DNA of 64,000 nucleotides, taken from positions 15,865,231-15,929,230 of the forward strand of contig OX463815.1 of the NCBI GenBank assembly GCA_949825045.1, written 5' to 3'. Of the stretch, positions 32,210 through 42,475 are shown piece after piece. Position 1 is the stretch's first letter; the number at the start of each line of letters is the position of its first letter. Under the pieces are notes generated by a model. The model made no database searches and was not told the DNA's origin. It was given only the letters and a program-made list of their open reading frames with translations. This DNA is from Argyresthia goedartella (taxonomy: Eukaryota > Arthropoda > Insecta > Lepidoptera > Argyresthiidae). A program made the translations under genes and the position numbers.

Positions 32210-32830
32210 TTAAAAAATATCTTCATCTGAGGAGTCATCAAAAAATTTGCGGACATGTGCAGTAACAGTGACTGTATTATTTCTATTCAATGAGACATCT
32301 ATTTCCTCAATTTTGGAATCATCAATTAGTAGAATTGATATATTTCGGCACTGTTCTTTCAATATATTCAGTAAAGACTCAAAATTAGAAACGTCTTTAC
32401 CAAGAGCTACAGCTCGATCGGCGACTCGTTTAACACACCCTCCAACTCCATCCGGTGCCCCTTTACCATGACCTGCCTCGCTATAGTGCCAATTTACACT
32501 ATCGACATCAAGGTTAACCGCAAAGTAGTGTGCGATAAGGTTTCCAACACAACAAATACTTTTGACGACATCAATTATTCTCTGTTGATCAATGACTCCT
32601 CCAAATTTCAAAGCCTTCACAATATATTCGGCATTACTATGGACTGTACAGAGGCATGTGTCGCGCTTATTGACATTAGGAATCAATATCCAGAATGGTC
32701 TGTATTTGCAAAAAAGCGAATAAAACATGACGATTTGAAACTCTCCAATGAAATTTTTGTACAGATTGTATATATTATCAAGGAGAAATCTTATTTGCTT
32801 TTTTTGACCTTTCCTGGTTATAGTCTCTTT
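32210..32830 (-). pseudogene. Transposase-like gene, C-terminal part
   Basis: The open frame 32728-32210 reads FYSLFCKYRPFWILIPNVNK, RDTCLCTVHSNAEYIVKAL, then NWHYSEAGHGKGAPDGVGGC and VKRVADRAVALGKDVSNFES, ending in an acidic DDSSDEDIF tail. The RDTCLC.TH and SEAGHGKGAPDGVGG blocks recur in a family of transposon-derived proteins found in insects, Hydra and fish. In that family a catalytic region of a few hundred residues lies between these two blocks; here they are only about 55 residues apart, so the middle is deleted. Upstream the frame continues in another phase (QIRFLLDNIYNLYKNFIG), a one-base loss near 32835 separating it. Confidence 0.75.
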
Positions 32831-33292
32831 TTCCCTGCCGTCATTTTGCTTATATCATCTCTGTCAAAGAAACTCTCCACTAGTCTTCTTTTCGCAGCAG
32901 CAACACTATTGCATTTGGAGTTTTTCCTTTTAGCACCCATAGCTTCGAGTTTTTGCCGGCTTCTTTTTAGTCGTGTTTTGTATTTAGAAACTCTATTTTT
33001 TCAATTTCAATTTCTATTATTTCAAGTCTTAGTTTTACTTTCAAAGCCAGGTTTTCTTGTTTAAGAAGCCGCTTATTTTTATTTGCTTGTTGCTGGCCGG
33101 AAAGAGCTCTGGAAGATTGAACTGAGACGCTTGGGCTAGATGTAGGTGTCTCTGAGATCAAGTTAGCAGTTTGCGATTCAACGACAGCAGCATCCTTCTT
33201 TTTCTTACGGTATCTCTGTGAGGCTGCTGTCCACTGTTTTTGAATCTGTCTTCTTTCTCTTGGAGTGACTTCTGCGATAGTTTTAATCATAC
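32831..33292 (-). pseudogene. Transposase-like gene, exon 2
   Basis: A strong splice acceptor on the minus strand (AATTTCAG ending at 33293) precedes MIKTIAEVTPRERRQIQKQW, TAASQRYRKKKK, a Ser/Pro-rich spacer, then past a stop at 32967 in a shifted frame RSRQKLEAMGAKRKNS, RRLVESFFDRDDISKMTAGK. Basic, coiled-coil-prone N-terminal region, probably DNA binding. Frame changes show decay. Confidence 0.65.
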
Positions 33293-33384
33293 CTGAAATT
33301 TAAATTGGAATTTTAAATTGTTTATTCAACAAAAACATTTGCTATTATTATCTACATCATTATACCTTATTATTATTGATCATT

Positions 33385-33550
33385 CCTTTTCTTTCTTTCG
33401 TCTGTACCTCTCCCTGTCTTTTCTTCTTCGTTCTTCTAAATCTTCTTCTGACATGTTTTTTCTGGCTTTGCGCATGCTTTGTTTGTTTACGACACGGTGC
33501 TTTTTACGTTTTTCGCTGTCTGATAGACAGCTGTTCGATATCTTGCCCAT
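33385..33550 (-). pseudogene. Transposase-like gene, exon 1
   Basis: From ATG 33550: MGKISNSCLSDSEKRKKHRV and then SEEDLEERRRKDRERYRRKK. A highly charged start of the same kind heads related proteins. It stops at 33382, and a donor with GT is not clear at the expected place (AAAAGGAATGATC), so splicing to exon 2 is likely lost. The ATG may itself follow an upstream intron. Confidence 0.5.
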
Positions 33551-33753
33551 TTTAACCGTAACTAAAACAAAGACAAAGCACCATTTAATAAAAGTCATGG
33601 TCACTCATAAAAATCCATACTAAAGTAAATATTTCAGAAAAATAAATAAAACTATAAAAAGTTCCTTAAATATTAACCTTCTTATGATAGAGGCAATCAA
33701 GATAAAGTCAAATAATGATTTTTAAACATAAATTTACTCACAACAAAAAACAT

Positions 33754-34368
33754 CGTCATTTCTGTGTAAGCTATCATTTCTGTGTACCAACTAGTACACA
33801 GGAATGACATACACAGAAATGATGTACGAAGGTGTACGGCATTACATGGGCTGTATTTTGAGGTTATGTTTGTGATGAATAGGTTAGAAAGTTTTTGTCA
33901 TTAAAGCATTTTACACTCAAAATGGTTGGTGATTTTTAAAGAATACACTTACCGAAATATCACCATAACAGGAATGATGCATGAACTTTTACAACCTCAG
34001 ATTTGCACTTATGTTTTAAATTTTATTGAACCGGCGACGTCATAACAACATCAACAACACGAAGTCAGGTGCGGAAAGGATTAGTGTTGCAAGCATAGAA
34101 AAACTAATTACCGTTCGAATCAAGGATACCACTTTTTTTCACAAATTTCGCCAAATACACAGGAATGACCGAAATTTTGTAACCCTTGTTTTTTGTCGTG
34201 AAAATAGAAAATTTTCTTCCCAGTATTTTTGTTTGATTGCAATAACATAATTTTAAAGATTTACTGATAGTTAATAAAGCGAAAGTGTCTACCAAAACGT
34301 ATTCTTTCTATTTTTTATTTCTAGTCAAAGTTGAATAGTGAGGTGGGTGACGTACACAGGACATGACG
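33754..34368. promoter_or_regulatory. Subterminal repeat cluster, right side
   Basis: Seven copies in both orientations: CGTCATTTCTGTGTA (33754), ATCATTTCTGTGTA (33773), TACACAGGAATGAC (33795), TACACAGAAATGAT (33810), AACAGGAATGATG (33967), TACACAGGAATGAC (34156) and TACACAGGACATGACG (34353). All contain GTCATTC-like cores resembling the terminal GGGTCATTCC. They lie upstream of the gene start, so they may bind transposase and also serve as its promoter region. Confidence 0.7.
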
Positions 34369-34551
34369 AAATCAGGGTTCATTGAGTTTTTTCGGATAAA
34401 ATTAGAAGTCGTAGTTTATAGCAATTATTATGAAAACGTAAAGCCCTATTGAATCTTCGATTTTATAGTATTTTCTTGGTAAATAAATATAAATTTCATG
34501 TCAGTTCTAATGAGTAACGCTTTTTGCCTCATATATTGGAATGACCCTATT

Positions 34552-35052
34552 AGTAGATTGAGTGACAGGAAGAACGAAAGATAATTCAGTTGTTTCCAAG
34601 AGAAAGCAGAAATAAACAAACAAATCTGATGAAATTTGCCAAAAAAGCAAGCTATACAGAGCCGATCAGAATTTATAAGCGAAACACCATGTTTGGCTTT
34701 CACAAAGTCTTTTCGACAGGCGGTTGTCGTTTGGGGATTGGATATACTTGAAAAATAATTAGGTATCTAACCAATAAGTTACGAAAAAATACAATGGATA
34801 TAACCCACGATCTCTAACCAAAATTTGTTTCAATTCCATGTTTTGACTATAATGATATTAACACACATATACATACACCTATGATATCAATTCAAACTTG
34901 AGAACCTTTGAAATGTTATATATATATGGTATATCTAGTAATCAAATGTTTTTTATTTTCATTTTACCTCCATAACATCAAAAAATCCCCGGAGGCTTAT
35001 CCCTACTGTCTCTGTCTTTCAAATATATTTACATCCACGGTTGATTTAGAGC
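34552..35052. other. No gene recognised
   Basis: Flank between two DNA elements, AT-rich, no ORF of note. Confidence 0.4.
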
Positions 35053-35528
35053 TTAAGGCCCAGTTCTGGCTGTTGAGGTGAGTGAGGGGGGCGCCGCATT
35101 CTCCCGTTGTCTTCTGGTAGGTAGGGTAGCGGAACTGGCGGGGTAGCGGGCGGCGCGGAATAGCATCGGGCCGCCCGGCGACCTTACATATTTGGTATTT
35201 TCGAATTTACCGAAAAACGGACATAAGCTAATTGATGAAATTTAAGAATTGATAAGGAGCTCTAAACGAAATTTAGGTTTACAAATGATGAGAAAAATCT
35301 GTTATTTTATATTAAAATTATTATTTTTCCTTTTTAAATATAGACCATGTTCAGGATTTTTACGATCGAGGCAAATTAATCCAACCGTGTAACGACATAG
35401 TATTTAAACTGGATTATTTCACTGTGAATAATACATTCTTTTTGAGATCGATGAATTTAGTGGAATTAATTTTATATTATTTTTTTGCAAAGCGCTTTTC
35501 AGCAGTTTTGTGTGATCTTGGGCCTTAA
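35053..35528. mobile_element. TTAA-flanked inverted-repeat element (476 bp)
   Basis: TTAA (35053) then GGCCCAGTTCTGG; at the other end GATCTTGGGCC then TTAA (35525-35528). TTAA duplication with a short GGCCCA terminal repeat fits piggyBac-type non-autonomous elements. A GC-rich block (35080-35190, GGGGGGCGCCGC and GGGCGGCGCGG) sits at the left; the rest is AT-rich. Confidence 0.65.
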
Positions 35529-36191
35529 GTTTCCTAAACAGAAAAAATAGTCTGAATAGGATTTATCTACATAAATAAATCGACCTTTTATTTCTACATT
35601 CTGCAGTTCCATTCAATCATTGCTATCTTTAACAACATTTATTGAGAAAGCATTCATTTGCTAAGGAGGAAATTTTGTTGGAAAAACAGTAATCTTTTTA
35701 GTGGAAAGGTACCTATGCTCTTGTCTCTTTGTTTTCGTTCCATTAAGGAAGTTTTCACATAAAAGTCTCGCCTGAGTGTTGGAACTCGCGCTGAATACTC
35801 TCGGGGTTCTTTCATTTAACAACATGTTGACTTTAATGTTATAGGACATTTTGTCCTAGATGTATTGAGTTTAATTAGTCTATTTCCAATTGCGGGAGCA
35901 TTAGAGATTTCTATATATACTAGCTACTGCCGACGGTCCTCATCGATACCTTACCTACCTGACTTACAACTTCACAGGTGAAGTAGTTTATAGTTTTATA
36001 CAAACTCTAAACTCCTCTCCTCCTTTTGCCCCTTGACTAGACTTTTGAAAATCTCTGACTGAACTTATCTTCTGCGTCATTCAACTTCCTATCTGCCAAA
36101 TTACAGATTCATGTTCATTCATAGTTCCTAATTTCATTCATCTCTAACAGCCGCTTTACCGTCTTATGGTGGCAGAATTTTTAAAGAATAA
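35529..36191. other. No gene recognised
   Basis: Contains ATACTAGCTACTGCCGACGG at 35927, similar to the phrase at 29561, marking a retroposon start. A short tract near 35990-36180 is CT-rich. No domain-bearing frame. Confidence 0.45.
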
Positions 36192-36436
36192 TAATACCTT
36201 GGACACTATTTACACACATTGATCTAGCCCCAAACTAGGACTCCCTGTATCTTGGGTACTAGACAACGATAGATATACTTATATCGATAAATATTATACT
36301 TAGATAGATAAACAACCATGACTAGGGTACAAACATCCGTTCTCATCAAACAAATATTTGCCCCCACTGGGACTCGAACCCGGGACCCTTGGCTTCGTAG
36401 CCAGAGTCACTGCCGACTCGGCCATTCGGGTCGTCA
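36192..36436 (-). mobile_element. SINE family 2, copy 2
   Basis: Minus strand: GAATGGCCGAGTCGGCAGTG, CCGGGTTCGAGTCCC (box B intact), AACGGATGTTTGTACCCTAG and ATACAGGGAGTCCTAGTTTG. The tail is (ATT)n-like on the left. Confidence 0.85.
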
Positions 36437-36584
36437 ATAATAAAAAATACTGGACTTCCGTCCTGGATCTTAAAACTTCGCAAAGTTTTTTAACCCCCTG
36501 CCATTCCACTAAGGAAGCAATATCAAAAACAAATCTGCACCTAAATCTATCTAGCTGCAAAATTCCAGCTTCATATGTCAAGTA

Positions 36585-36830
36585 GACGCCCTCTGTGGCG
36601 CAGCGGTTGTGGCTTTGCCTAACATGCGAGAGGTCCCGGGTTCGATCCCCGGCTGGGGGTAAAGAAAAGGAAAAACCCAGGTCTTGGATTTTTATATGTG
36701 TGTGACGTCGCTGTTTCTGGTTCCCGCGACACAGGGTATCCTAGTGTGAGGCCAGAAGCAACGTATGTGCCTGTATGTAAATGTTTATGTTGATGTTTAG
36801 TTTTATTTTATTTTCATACAAATTAAACTA
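36585..36830 (+). mobile_element. SINE family 1, copy with intact promoter
   Basis: GCCCTCTGTGGCGCAGCGG carries box A (TGGCGCAGCGG, 36596-36606) and GGTTCGATCCC (36639-36649) is box B. The body has GACGTCGCTGTTTCTGGTTC and CACAGGGTATCCTAGTGTG. It ends in an AT-rich TTTTATTTTATTTTCATAC tail. Both polymerase III boxes are intact here. Confidence 0.9.
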
Positions 36831-37334
36831 ACTAAACTAAGGGACCCCTGTACAAAGTTTCGAGATGACTGTAGGTCCATCGGTACAGTCGATGCGTTGT
36901 CTGTCAGTCACTATACCAGAATAGCGTTTTATTGAGACAGTAATTAAAATAAAATTAATAAAATTTTATAGATTTTGATAGTAAATATGTTGGAAATGAA
37001 ATTTATTTTATTTCACAGAATCATAAATTACTTATACATAATAGATTGACGAAGTAGATTTACATCATAGAGTTTGGTGTAAATTCGAGGCGCCATGTTA
37101 TCGTAGTTGTTTTGGGCAAAGCTCGTTCTGACGAAAGCTTTGCGACAAATTTAGAGTGTCTTTATGTTTTGGATCAGTGGTACGCTATACCTATGGAAAT
37201 ATATATAAAAATCATTCACAGTGGTAACACCTTAGTCTCGGCATAGACGAGGTCAGTTGGGTGTCTGAAGGGCACCAACATTACCTTAAGTACCGCCATT
37301 TGTGCGCACTCAACTTGAATCATATGTGATCTCG
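36831..37334. other. No gene recognised
   Basis: AT-rich. Some of it may belong to the LINE fragment that follows on the minus strand. Confidence 0.35.
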
Positions 37335-37526
37335 CTACGCCTCCCCAGGAGCATAAGCATTAGGTAGCTGAAAATGCATTCGCCAAGCGCTTTTATAGGT
37401 CTGTATGATAAATTTTAAGCTAGAAACTATAACTACATTTTTGAATATGATGGATATCAATTTTCGCATCCTCTTAGTAACTGCTGATACATGATAGCTC
37501 CAGTTGAATTTATTGTAACATAACAT
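37335..37526 (-). pseudogene. LINE RT fragment
   Basis: FNWSYHVSAVTKRMRKLISI followed by IFKNVVIVSSLKFIIQTYKS is the segment after DLGV in Jockey/CR1-group reverse transcriptases (W..H...V..R.RKL). Only about 60 codons remain. Confidence 0.55.
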
Positions 37527-37539
37527 AACGTCACGCCCT

Positions 37540-37798
37540 TTCCCATACGGGGTGGCAGAGGTACAATTGTGCCCACTTTGAGCCAGTTATTCAAATATTC
37601 CATTTTGCGTGAAAGGGCGCTAGCCCATCGCCGCAGATAAGGAGTAATAAAGGTTTCCTCACGATGTTTTCCATCACCTTTAGAACGTCTGCATAATGTA
37701 CTTAAGATAAATTAATTATCTCATTGGTACATGGTCAGGAATCGAACCAGCATCTACTGTGTGAGATGCAAGCGTGAAACCCATTAGACCACGGCGCT
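37540..37798 (-). mobile_element. SINE family 3, copy 1
   Basis: Minus strand: GCGCCGTGGTCTAATGGG (box A) and GGTTCGATTCC (box B), then GACCATGTACCAATGAGAT, AAACCTTTATTACTCCTTAT and AGTGGGCACAATTGTACCTC. A second copy lies at 47038-47312 on the plus strand. Confidence 0.85.
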
Positions 37799-39055
37799 CT
37801 TTTTTCATCATCAAACGTAACTCTTAGATATTTTATATGATCAACTCTCTCCAATACGATATACCTCCTATACAGTTACATTGTCGTACTTCAACTAAAG
37901 CCTTAGCACTGACTCGATTACAAGGATATCCTTGTGTGGATTCGTACGTAGGGTTTGTGGAGTTCAGTATCAACTGAAGCACATGAATTTAGTATTACTA
38001 ACGTCGAGTGTTGCAAAATGTTTTCAAGCCAGGAAGTGACCCTTTGCATACCATCGTCACTATACCATAATAGCTTGTTATTAAGTAGATGTACGGTATG
38101 TACCTATATATTTCAGCATATAAGATTGATCTTTGTGTTTGTGATGAAATAATGTGCGTGAGATCTGAAGCATTTTGTCGAGAAACACCAAAACCTGCAG
38201 ACGCACGCACACCAAGATGGAACTTGTTCACGTATACCCCTTCCGCTGCTCTGGTTAATATAGCTGACCCAAAAAGATCAACAATGGCATGGAGGCAATT
38301 CACGTCTAATATTTGAAAGGAACTCGTTACTGTGGCTTTGAAATGATATTTACTTATTTAGCAGTGAAAGACATGACGTGGTATTCCATCTTCATTTGCG
38401 ACCTTTTCTTTAGCTAGATGAGACAGTACATCATCGTTAGGCAAAATTCATAAAAATACATATTTTTGTCATAACGTTACATTCATCGAAATAACGAGCA
38501 ACATCACAGCAGATCACGTGTTTTTTAACCTATAACATAGTTTTTTTGTTAGTTTCGACCGTTGAATTTTGTGTTAAAATGATTTCCAATCACCAGATTG
38601 GTCCGAACTCAGAGACGGCAACATTAATTAAATACACAACGACTTAAAGGTACAGCTAGATTACTTAAATCCTTACTACAATGACACCATCCCTGCAGCG
38701 AGGATACTTGGAAGATTGTCCATACATTAGTTTGGAATCCGTTACGCACACTTTAGAAATCAAATATTCCTTTAGGAATTCAATAGAACCTTCTTCAAGA
38801 ATGGTTGAAATTGGGTAATCTAGATATTTTGCTATGCCCAAGTATGCTTCACAACATAGGTACCTATCTATTTTAGGGTCATTGTAACTAAACAGGTAAA
38901 ATTTGACATCTGTCAGTCTTAAGCATCATATTAAGGTGAGAGCTTAAACACATCGATTACATTGAATGAGTCGATGTGTTAAGCATCGAATTATTATTTT
39001 TCAATGATATGAGTTGGTTTTTGGGTAACAATACCCAGTGTTTAAACAATAAAAA
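37799..39055. other. Unique-looking stretch without a gene
   Basis: No domain in any frame. A short hairpin pairs CACATCGA (38949-38956) with TCGATGTG (38971-38978). Confidence 0.45.
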
Positions 39056-39253
39056 GGTTCACCAACGTCACCTTGTCACGGTGTTCAGTTTTTTTGAAAA
39101 AAAAAATGAGAATTATTTATTTGTCAAAGTAAATATTAAAACTGCATTCTTTTAGTATTATTTAAATAAATATGTATTTTTAACTGAAAAAAAGTAATTG
39201 AAAATGTGCAGTTTAAATTGCATTCGCCCCGTTACAAGGTTACGTTGATGAAT
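39056..39253. mobile_element. Small TIR element (about 200 bp)
   Basis: Left CACCAACGTCACCTTGTCAC, right inverted CCGTTACAAGGTTACGTTGA. The arms match at about 20 of 24 positions. AT-rich interior with AAACTGCATT / AGTTTAAATTGCATT internal pairing. Confidence 0.65.
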
Positions 39254-39647
39254 TTTGTTGAAGTGTCAAATGAGTCATGCTACATTGGCCTCATTACGAG
39301 TGTAAACTTTTTATATCACTTGATAGTTGTATGTGACTGCTACATAAGACATAAAACATAAGCCATTATTTATTGGTAAAAAATAATTACAAGTCATTAA
39401 CATAAAATAAATAATTGGGAATAAGTATTACAGACGTCACATTATCATAAGATAAGATGCATGTATAATTCAATATTATGTAAATTTTATCAATTTGTAC
39501 ATATTCAATTAATTATTGAATTGAATATTGGAACAATTTTATTGGTCTTTTATATTCCATGGAGGGCAGTTCATGGCCTTCGGCTCTTTTCATAATATTA
39601 TCACTCGAGAGTTTTAATGCCTAATTATGTACAGTTACATACACTAG
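39254..39647. repeat. Left part of composite family U/T, copy 1
   Basis: GTATGTGACTGCTACATAAG (39330) and TGGAGGGCAGTTCATGGCCT, then ACTCGAGAGTTTTAATGCC (39604) are pieces of the U module seen at 42150, 44163 and 45617. Confidence 0.5.
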
Positions 39648-40165
39648 TTTATCTACACACATATCATAAGCTCTCTTTGATGTGTTCAGGAACAGCATGT
39701 TCGACCGGCATGATGGCATTGATAATTGGTCTGCACTTGTTTAGCTTGTTCAGTAGTACAAACTTCACAGACAAACTAGGGGCGGCACGCAGGCGGGCGT
39801 GGGCGTTCGAAATTTGAATGTCATCATCATCATCATCATCATCAGCCCTTGTCATCCCACTGCTGGGCACAGGCCTCTCCCAAAGCACGCCATTCGCTGC
39901 GGTCACCCGCCAGTCTCGCCCACTGCTTTCCAGCCACCTTAACAATGTCATCTGACCATCGGGCCGGTGGTCTGCCCGCTGTTCTCTGCCCCTGTTCGCG
40001 GCCGCCACATAATAATATAATATATATGGTCATAATATATATGGTCATAATGTATCAATATTAAGATAATAAATGAGTTTTTACCAAGTAGTATAACATT
40101 ATGCTGGTCGTAAGGTGCGGTTTTTGGACGCAGTAAAGAGGGTTTGTGATACGTGTGTAGATAAA
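39648..40165. mobile_element. Element T, copy 1, with RTE insertion
   Basis: Left TTTATCTACACACATATCAT and AAGCTCTCTTT, right inverted AAAGAGGGTTTGTGATACGT and GTGTAGATAAA: about 30 bp inverted ends. Phrases GTTCGACCGGCATGATGGC and GCGGTTTTTGGACGCAGTAA are shared with the copies at 41373, 42205 and 44228. A LINE fragment is inserted at 39826. Confidence 0.75.
39826..40010 (-). pseudogene. RTE-type LINE C-terminus with (TGA)n tail
   Basis: On the minus strand: GRPPARWSDDIVKVAGKQWA, RLAGDRSEWRALGEACAQQW, then stop and a TGATGATGATGATGATGATG tail. R(P).RW.DDI...AG..W...A.DR..W is the C-terminal signature of one group of insect LINEs. The insertion is 5'-truncated, about 185 bp, and sits inside element T copy 1. 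Confidence 0.85.
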
Positions 40166-40250
40166 AGTTTTTATTTAACCACACCAATTGGTTTAAAATT
40201 AAGGATATATGTCAAAATTATGTTTTATGTATTTCAAGCGGTATGCTCTT

Positions 40251-40332
40251 GGTATTTGTTTGATTTAAATTACATTTGTAGGGTAATTATGGGTATTTGT
40301 TTGATTTAAATTACATTTGTAGGGTAATTATA
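40251..40332. repeat. 41 bp tandem duplication
   Basis: GGTATTTGTTTGATTTAAAT and TACATTTGTAGGGTAATTAT occur twice in direct succession (40251-40291, 40292-40332) with a difference only at the last base. Confidence 0.95.
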
Positions 40333-40984
40333 GGTAGACTTTTTTGTTTATTTCCACTTGAAACATAAAGCAGTTTTAACCAGACGGACAAGTTATCTTT
40401 TTATTTGTACTTACGAAATTAGTTTCAATAAATTGTATAGACATTAAATTGCCTTCGGAATACTAAAGTTTGGGGCTTGCCGCTGATATTGTATAGCATC
40501 GCAATATTCGTAATATCAACCTTACCTTGTGAATTTGAATATAAATGAAAATTATTAAATTATGATGGCCTTAATATAATAAAACGACTAACAAAATGTA
40601 AATGTCAATTCTTTAAGACGATCTGTTGTTATCTCTAATTTATCAGCCAAATTTATTTCACAGAATATATGAATTCTGGCATGAAATTGCTATTGTGCTT
40701 TTGACTGACTTAATAAATCAACGCCCGTCAAGGATTAAAAATCCCAAGCTTCTTTTAGTTTGTTGCCCATGATCCAGGATTATTCTCTTGCTCCAGTTTT
40801 TTAATTGAATGTTTACCTTTTTCGTGATAGCTCCTTTTCTGGCGGTTACGCGGAAAGCTAGAATACGAGTAGAATAGTTTTGTTTCCAAAATAGAGATCT
40901 AAAAATCGACAAGATACTATAGGTACAAACATACAGGAGACAAGAGGAACAATGTAGTTACTCGTCTACTAGGAAGTTATGACT
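40333..40984. other. No gene recognised
   Basis: AT-rich, no frame with domain. Confidence 0.4.
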
Positions 40985-41190
40985 TGACCTCTGTGGCGCA
41001 GCGATTGTCGCTGTGCCTACCATGCGAGAGGTCCTGGGTGCGATGCCCAACCGGGTAAAGGAAAAATCCCGCGTCTTGGATGTTCATATGTGACGTAGCT
41101 GTTTCTGGTTTCCACGACACAGGGTATCCTAGTGTGGGGCCAGAAGCAAGATTTATACCTATATGCAAATATTTATTTTTATGTTTTATG
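40985..41190 (+). mobile_element. SINE family 1, decayed head
   Basis: CCTCTGTGGCGCAGCG keeps box A, but box B reads GGTGCGATGCC with two changes. The body has GACGTAGCTGTTTCTGG and CACAGGGTATCCTAGTGTGG. Confidence 0.85.
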
Positions 41191-41372
41191 ATATTTTTTC
41201 GATAGAGAGTTTGGTTGTTTTGTAGATAGAGAGCTTGGTTGCTGACATTAAATTAGGTACTTTTGTAATTCAATTTGTAATTTTTGGCAATATTTGCGTC
41301 ATGTTTCCGAACAATTATAGTAGTTTATGTGACTGCTGCATAATGCCTAATTATGTACAGTTACATACACTA

Positions 41373-41734
41373 GTTTATCTACACACATATCATAAGCTCT
41401 CTTTGATGTGTTCAGGAACCGCATGTTTGACCGGCATTGTGGCTCTGCAATTGTTTAACTTGTTCTGTAGTACCAACTTCTCGCAGGCGGGCGTCGGCGT
41501 TCGAAATTTGAATGTCAGTACCAACTTCACAAACAAACTAGGGACGGCACGCGGGTGGGCGTCGGCTTTCGAAATTTGAATGTCATTATATGTAGAAAAA
41601 CTACACATAATGACCATAATGTGTAGTTTTCCAGATACGAAATGAGTTTTTACCAAGTAGTTTAACATAATGCTGATCCTAACGTGCGGTTTTTGAACGC
41701 AGTAAAGAGGGTTTATGATACGTGTGTAGATAAA
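41373..41734. mobile_element. Element T, copy 2
   Basis: Ends TTTATCTACACACATATCAT and ATGATACGTGTGTAGATAAA. The interior contains a small hairpin (TAGAAAAACTACACATAATG ... CATAATGTGTAGTTTTCCA) and a partial direct duplication of GGGCGTCGGC.TTCGAAATTT. A short U piece precedes it at 41320. Confidence 0.75.
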
Positions 41735-42149
41735 ATAAATAATACAGCTATAGAATGTAATGTATATTTCCTACGATAACTTGACGTTGGAAAATAGACC
41801 CAGTTATTCATCATTACGTACAGCAAGCACAATTTAAATAATTACTTTTCTCATTCCGTAATTTAGCCAAGAAAATAACAGTACAAGAGTGGAATGCTAC
41901 CCCAGAATTAGCATATGAATTTCACAGCGACAGCACACGAGTTGAATTAAAGTGTCAACAGAAAGGATGTAACGTAATATATCACGAGCTTTGTATCTAA
42001 GAGAGTCTATAATATACATAAATATAGTATAATATACTTTGAAAAGGTCAAGTTCAGCCAAACGCACCCTCATCTTGTCCTCGCGTGGTGTAGTCTTCCG
42101 TGCGCGAAGTTTTCTTGGGACATTATTTGTTGTTTCGTGTTGTTTAATA
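41735..42149. other. No gene recognised
   Basis: AT-rich, no repeat match found. Confidence 0.4.
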
Positions 42150-42469
42150 GTAGCTTATGTGACTGCTACATAATGGAGGGCTTTAAAACTCGAGCGTGGG
42201 TTTATGAAACGAACCGAAGGTTCGACCGGAATTGTGGCAGTTGTTTAGCTTGTTCAATAGTACCAACTTCACAGACAAACTAACTAAACAACAATCGGCG
42301 TTCGAAATTTGAATATCATAACATGACAAATTTAGGTACATTATGGTCATAACGTATCAATATTCAGATAATAAATGAGTTTTTACCAAGAAGTATATCA
42401 TTATGCTGGTCGTAGCGTGCGGTTTTTGGACGCAGTAAAGAGGGTTTATGATACATGTGTAAATAAAAT
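42150..42469. mobile_element. Composite U-T element, copy 3
   Basis: U module (TTATGTGACTGCTACATAAT, GGAGGGCTTTAAAACTCGAG, GTGGGTTTATGAAAC) runs directly into T interior (GGTTCGACCGG, CGGTTTTTGGACGCAGTAAA) and the T right end. The T left end is missing, so the join was made by deletion or recombination. Confidence 0.65.
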
Positions 42470-42475
42470 GTCTAA

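Larger units (their letters stand above)
31671..34547 (-). mobile_element. DNA transposon with TATT target duplication (Sola-like?)
   Basis: The ends are GGGTCATTCCAA (31671) and TTGGAATGACCC (to 34547), perfect 12 bp inverted repeats, each flanked on the outside by TATT (31667-31670 and 34548-34551), a 4 bp target duplication. Inside is a broken minus-strand transposase-like gene and repeated TACACAGGAATGAC motifs near both ends. Length 2877 bp. The 4 bp duplication and termini fit the Sola group as I remember it; this naming is tentative. The gene lacks its middle, so the element is non-autonomous. Confidence 0.85.

Noticed and set aside
32247..33623. Plus-strand ORFs over the transposase-like gene
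   Set aside because: They are shadows of the minus-strand exons, which carry the recognisable motifs.
36585..36660. SINE heads as genuine tRNA genes
   Set aside because: They have box A and box B but do not fold into a full cloverleaf by eye and are followed by a repeated SINE body. The same applies at 45255 and 47620.
39849..40064. Plus ORF over the RTE fragment
   Set aside because: The minus strand carries the LINE C-terminal signature and the tail orientation agrees.
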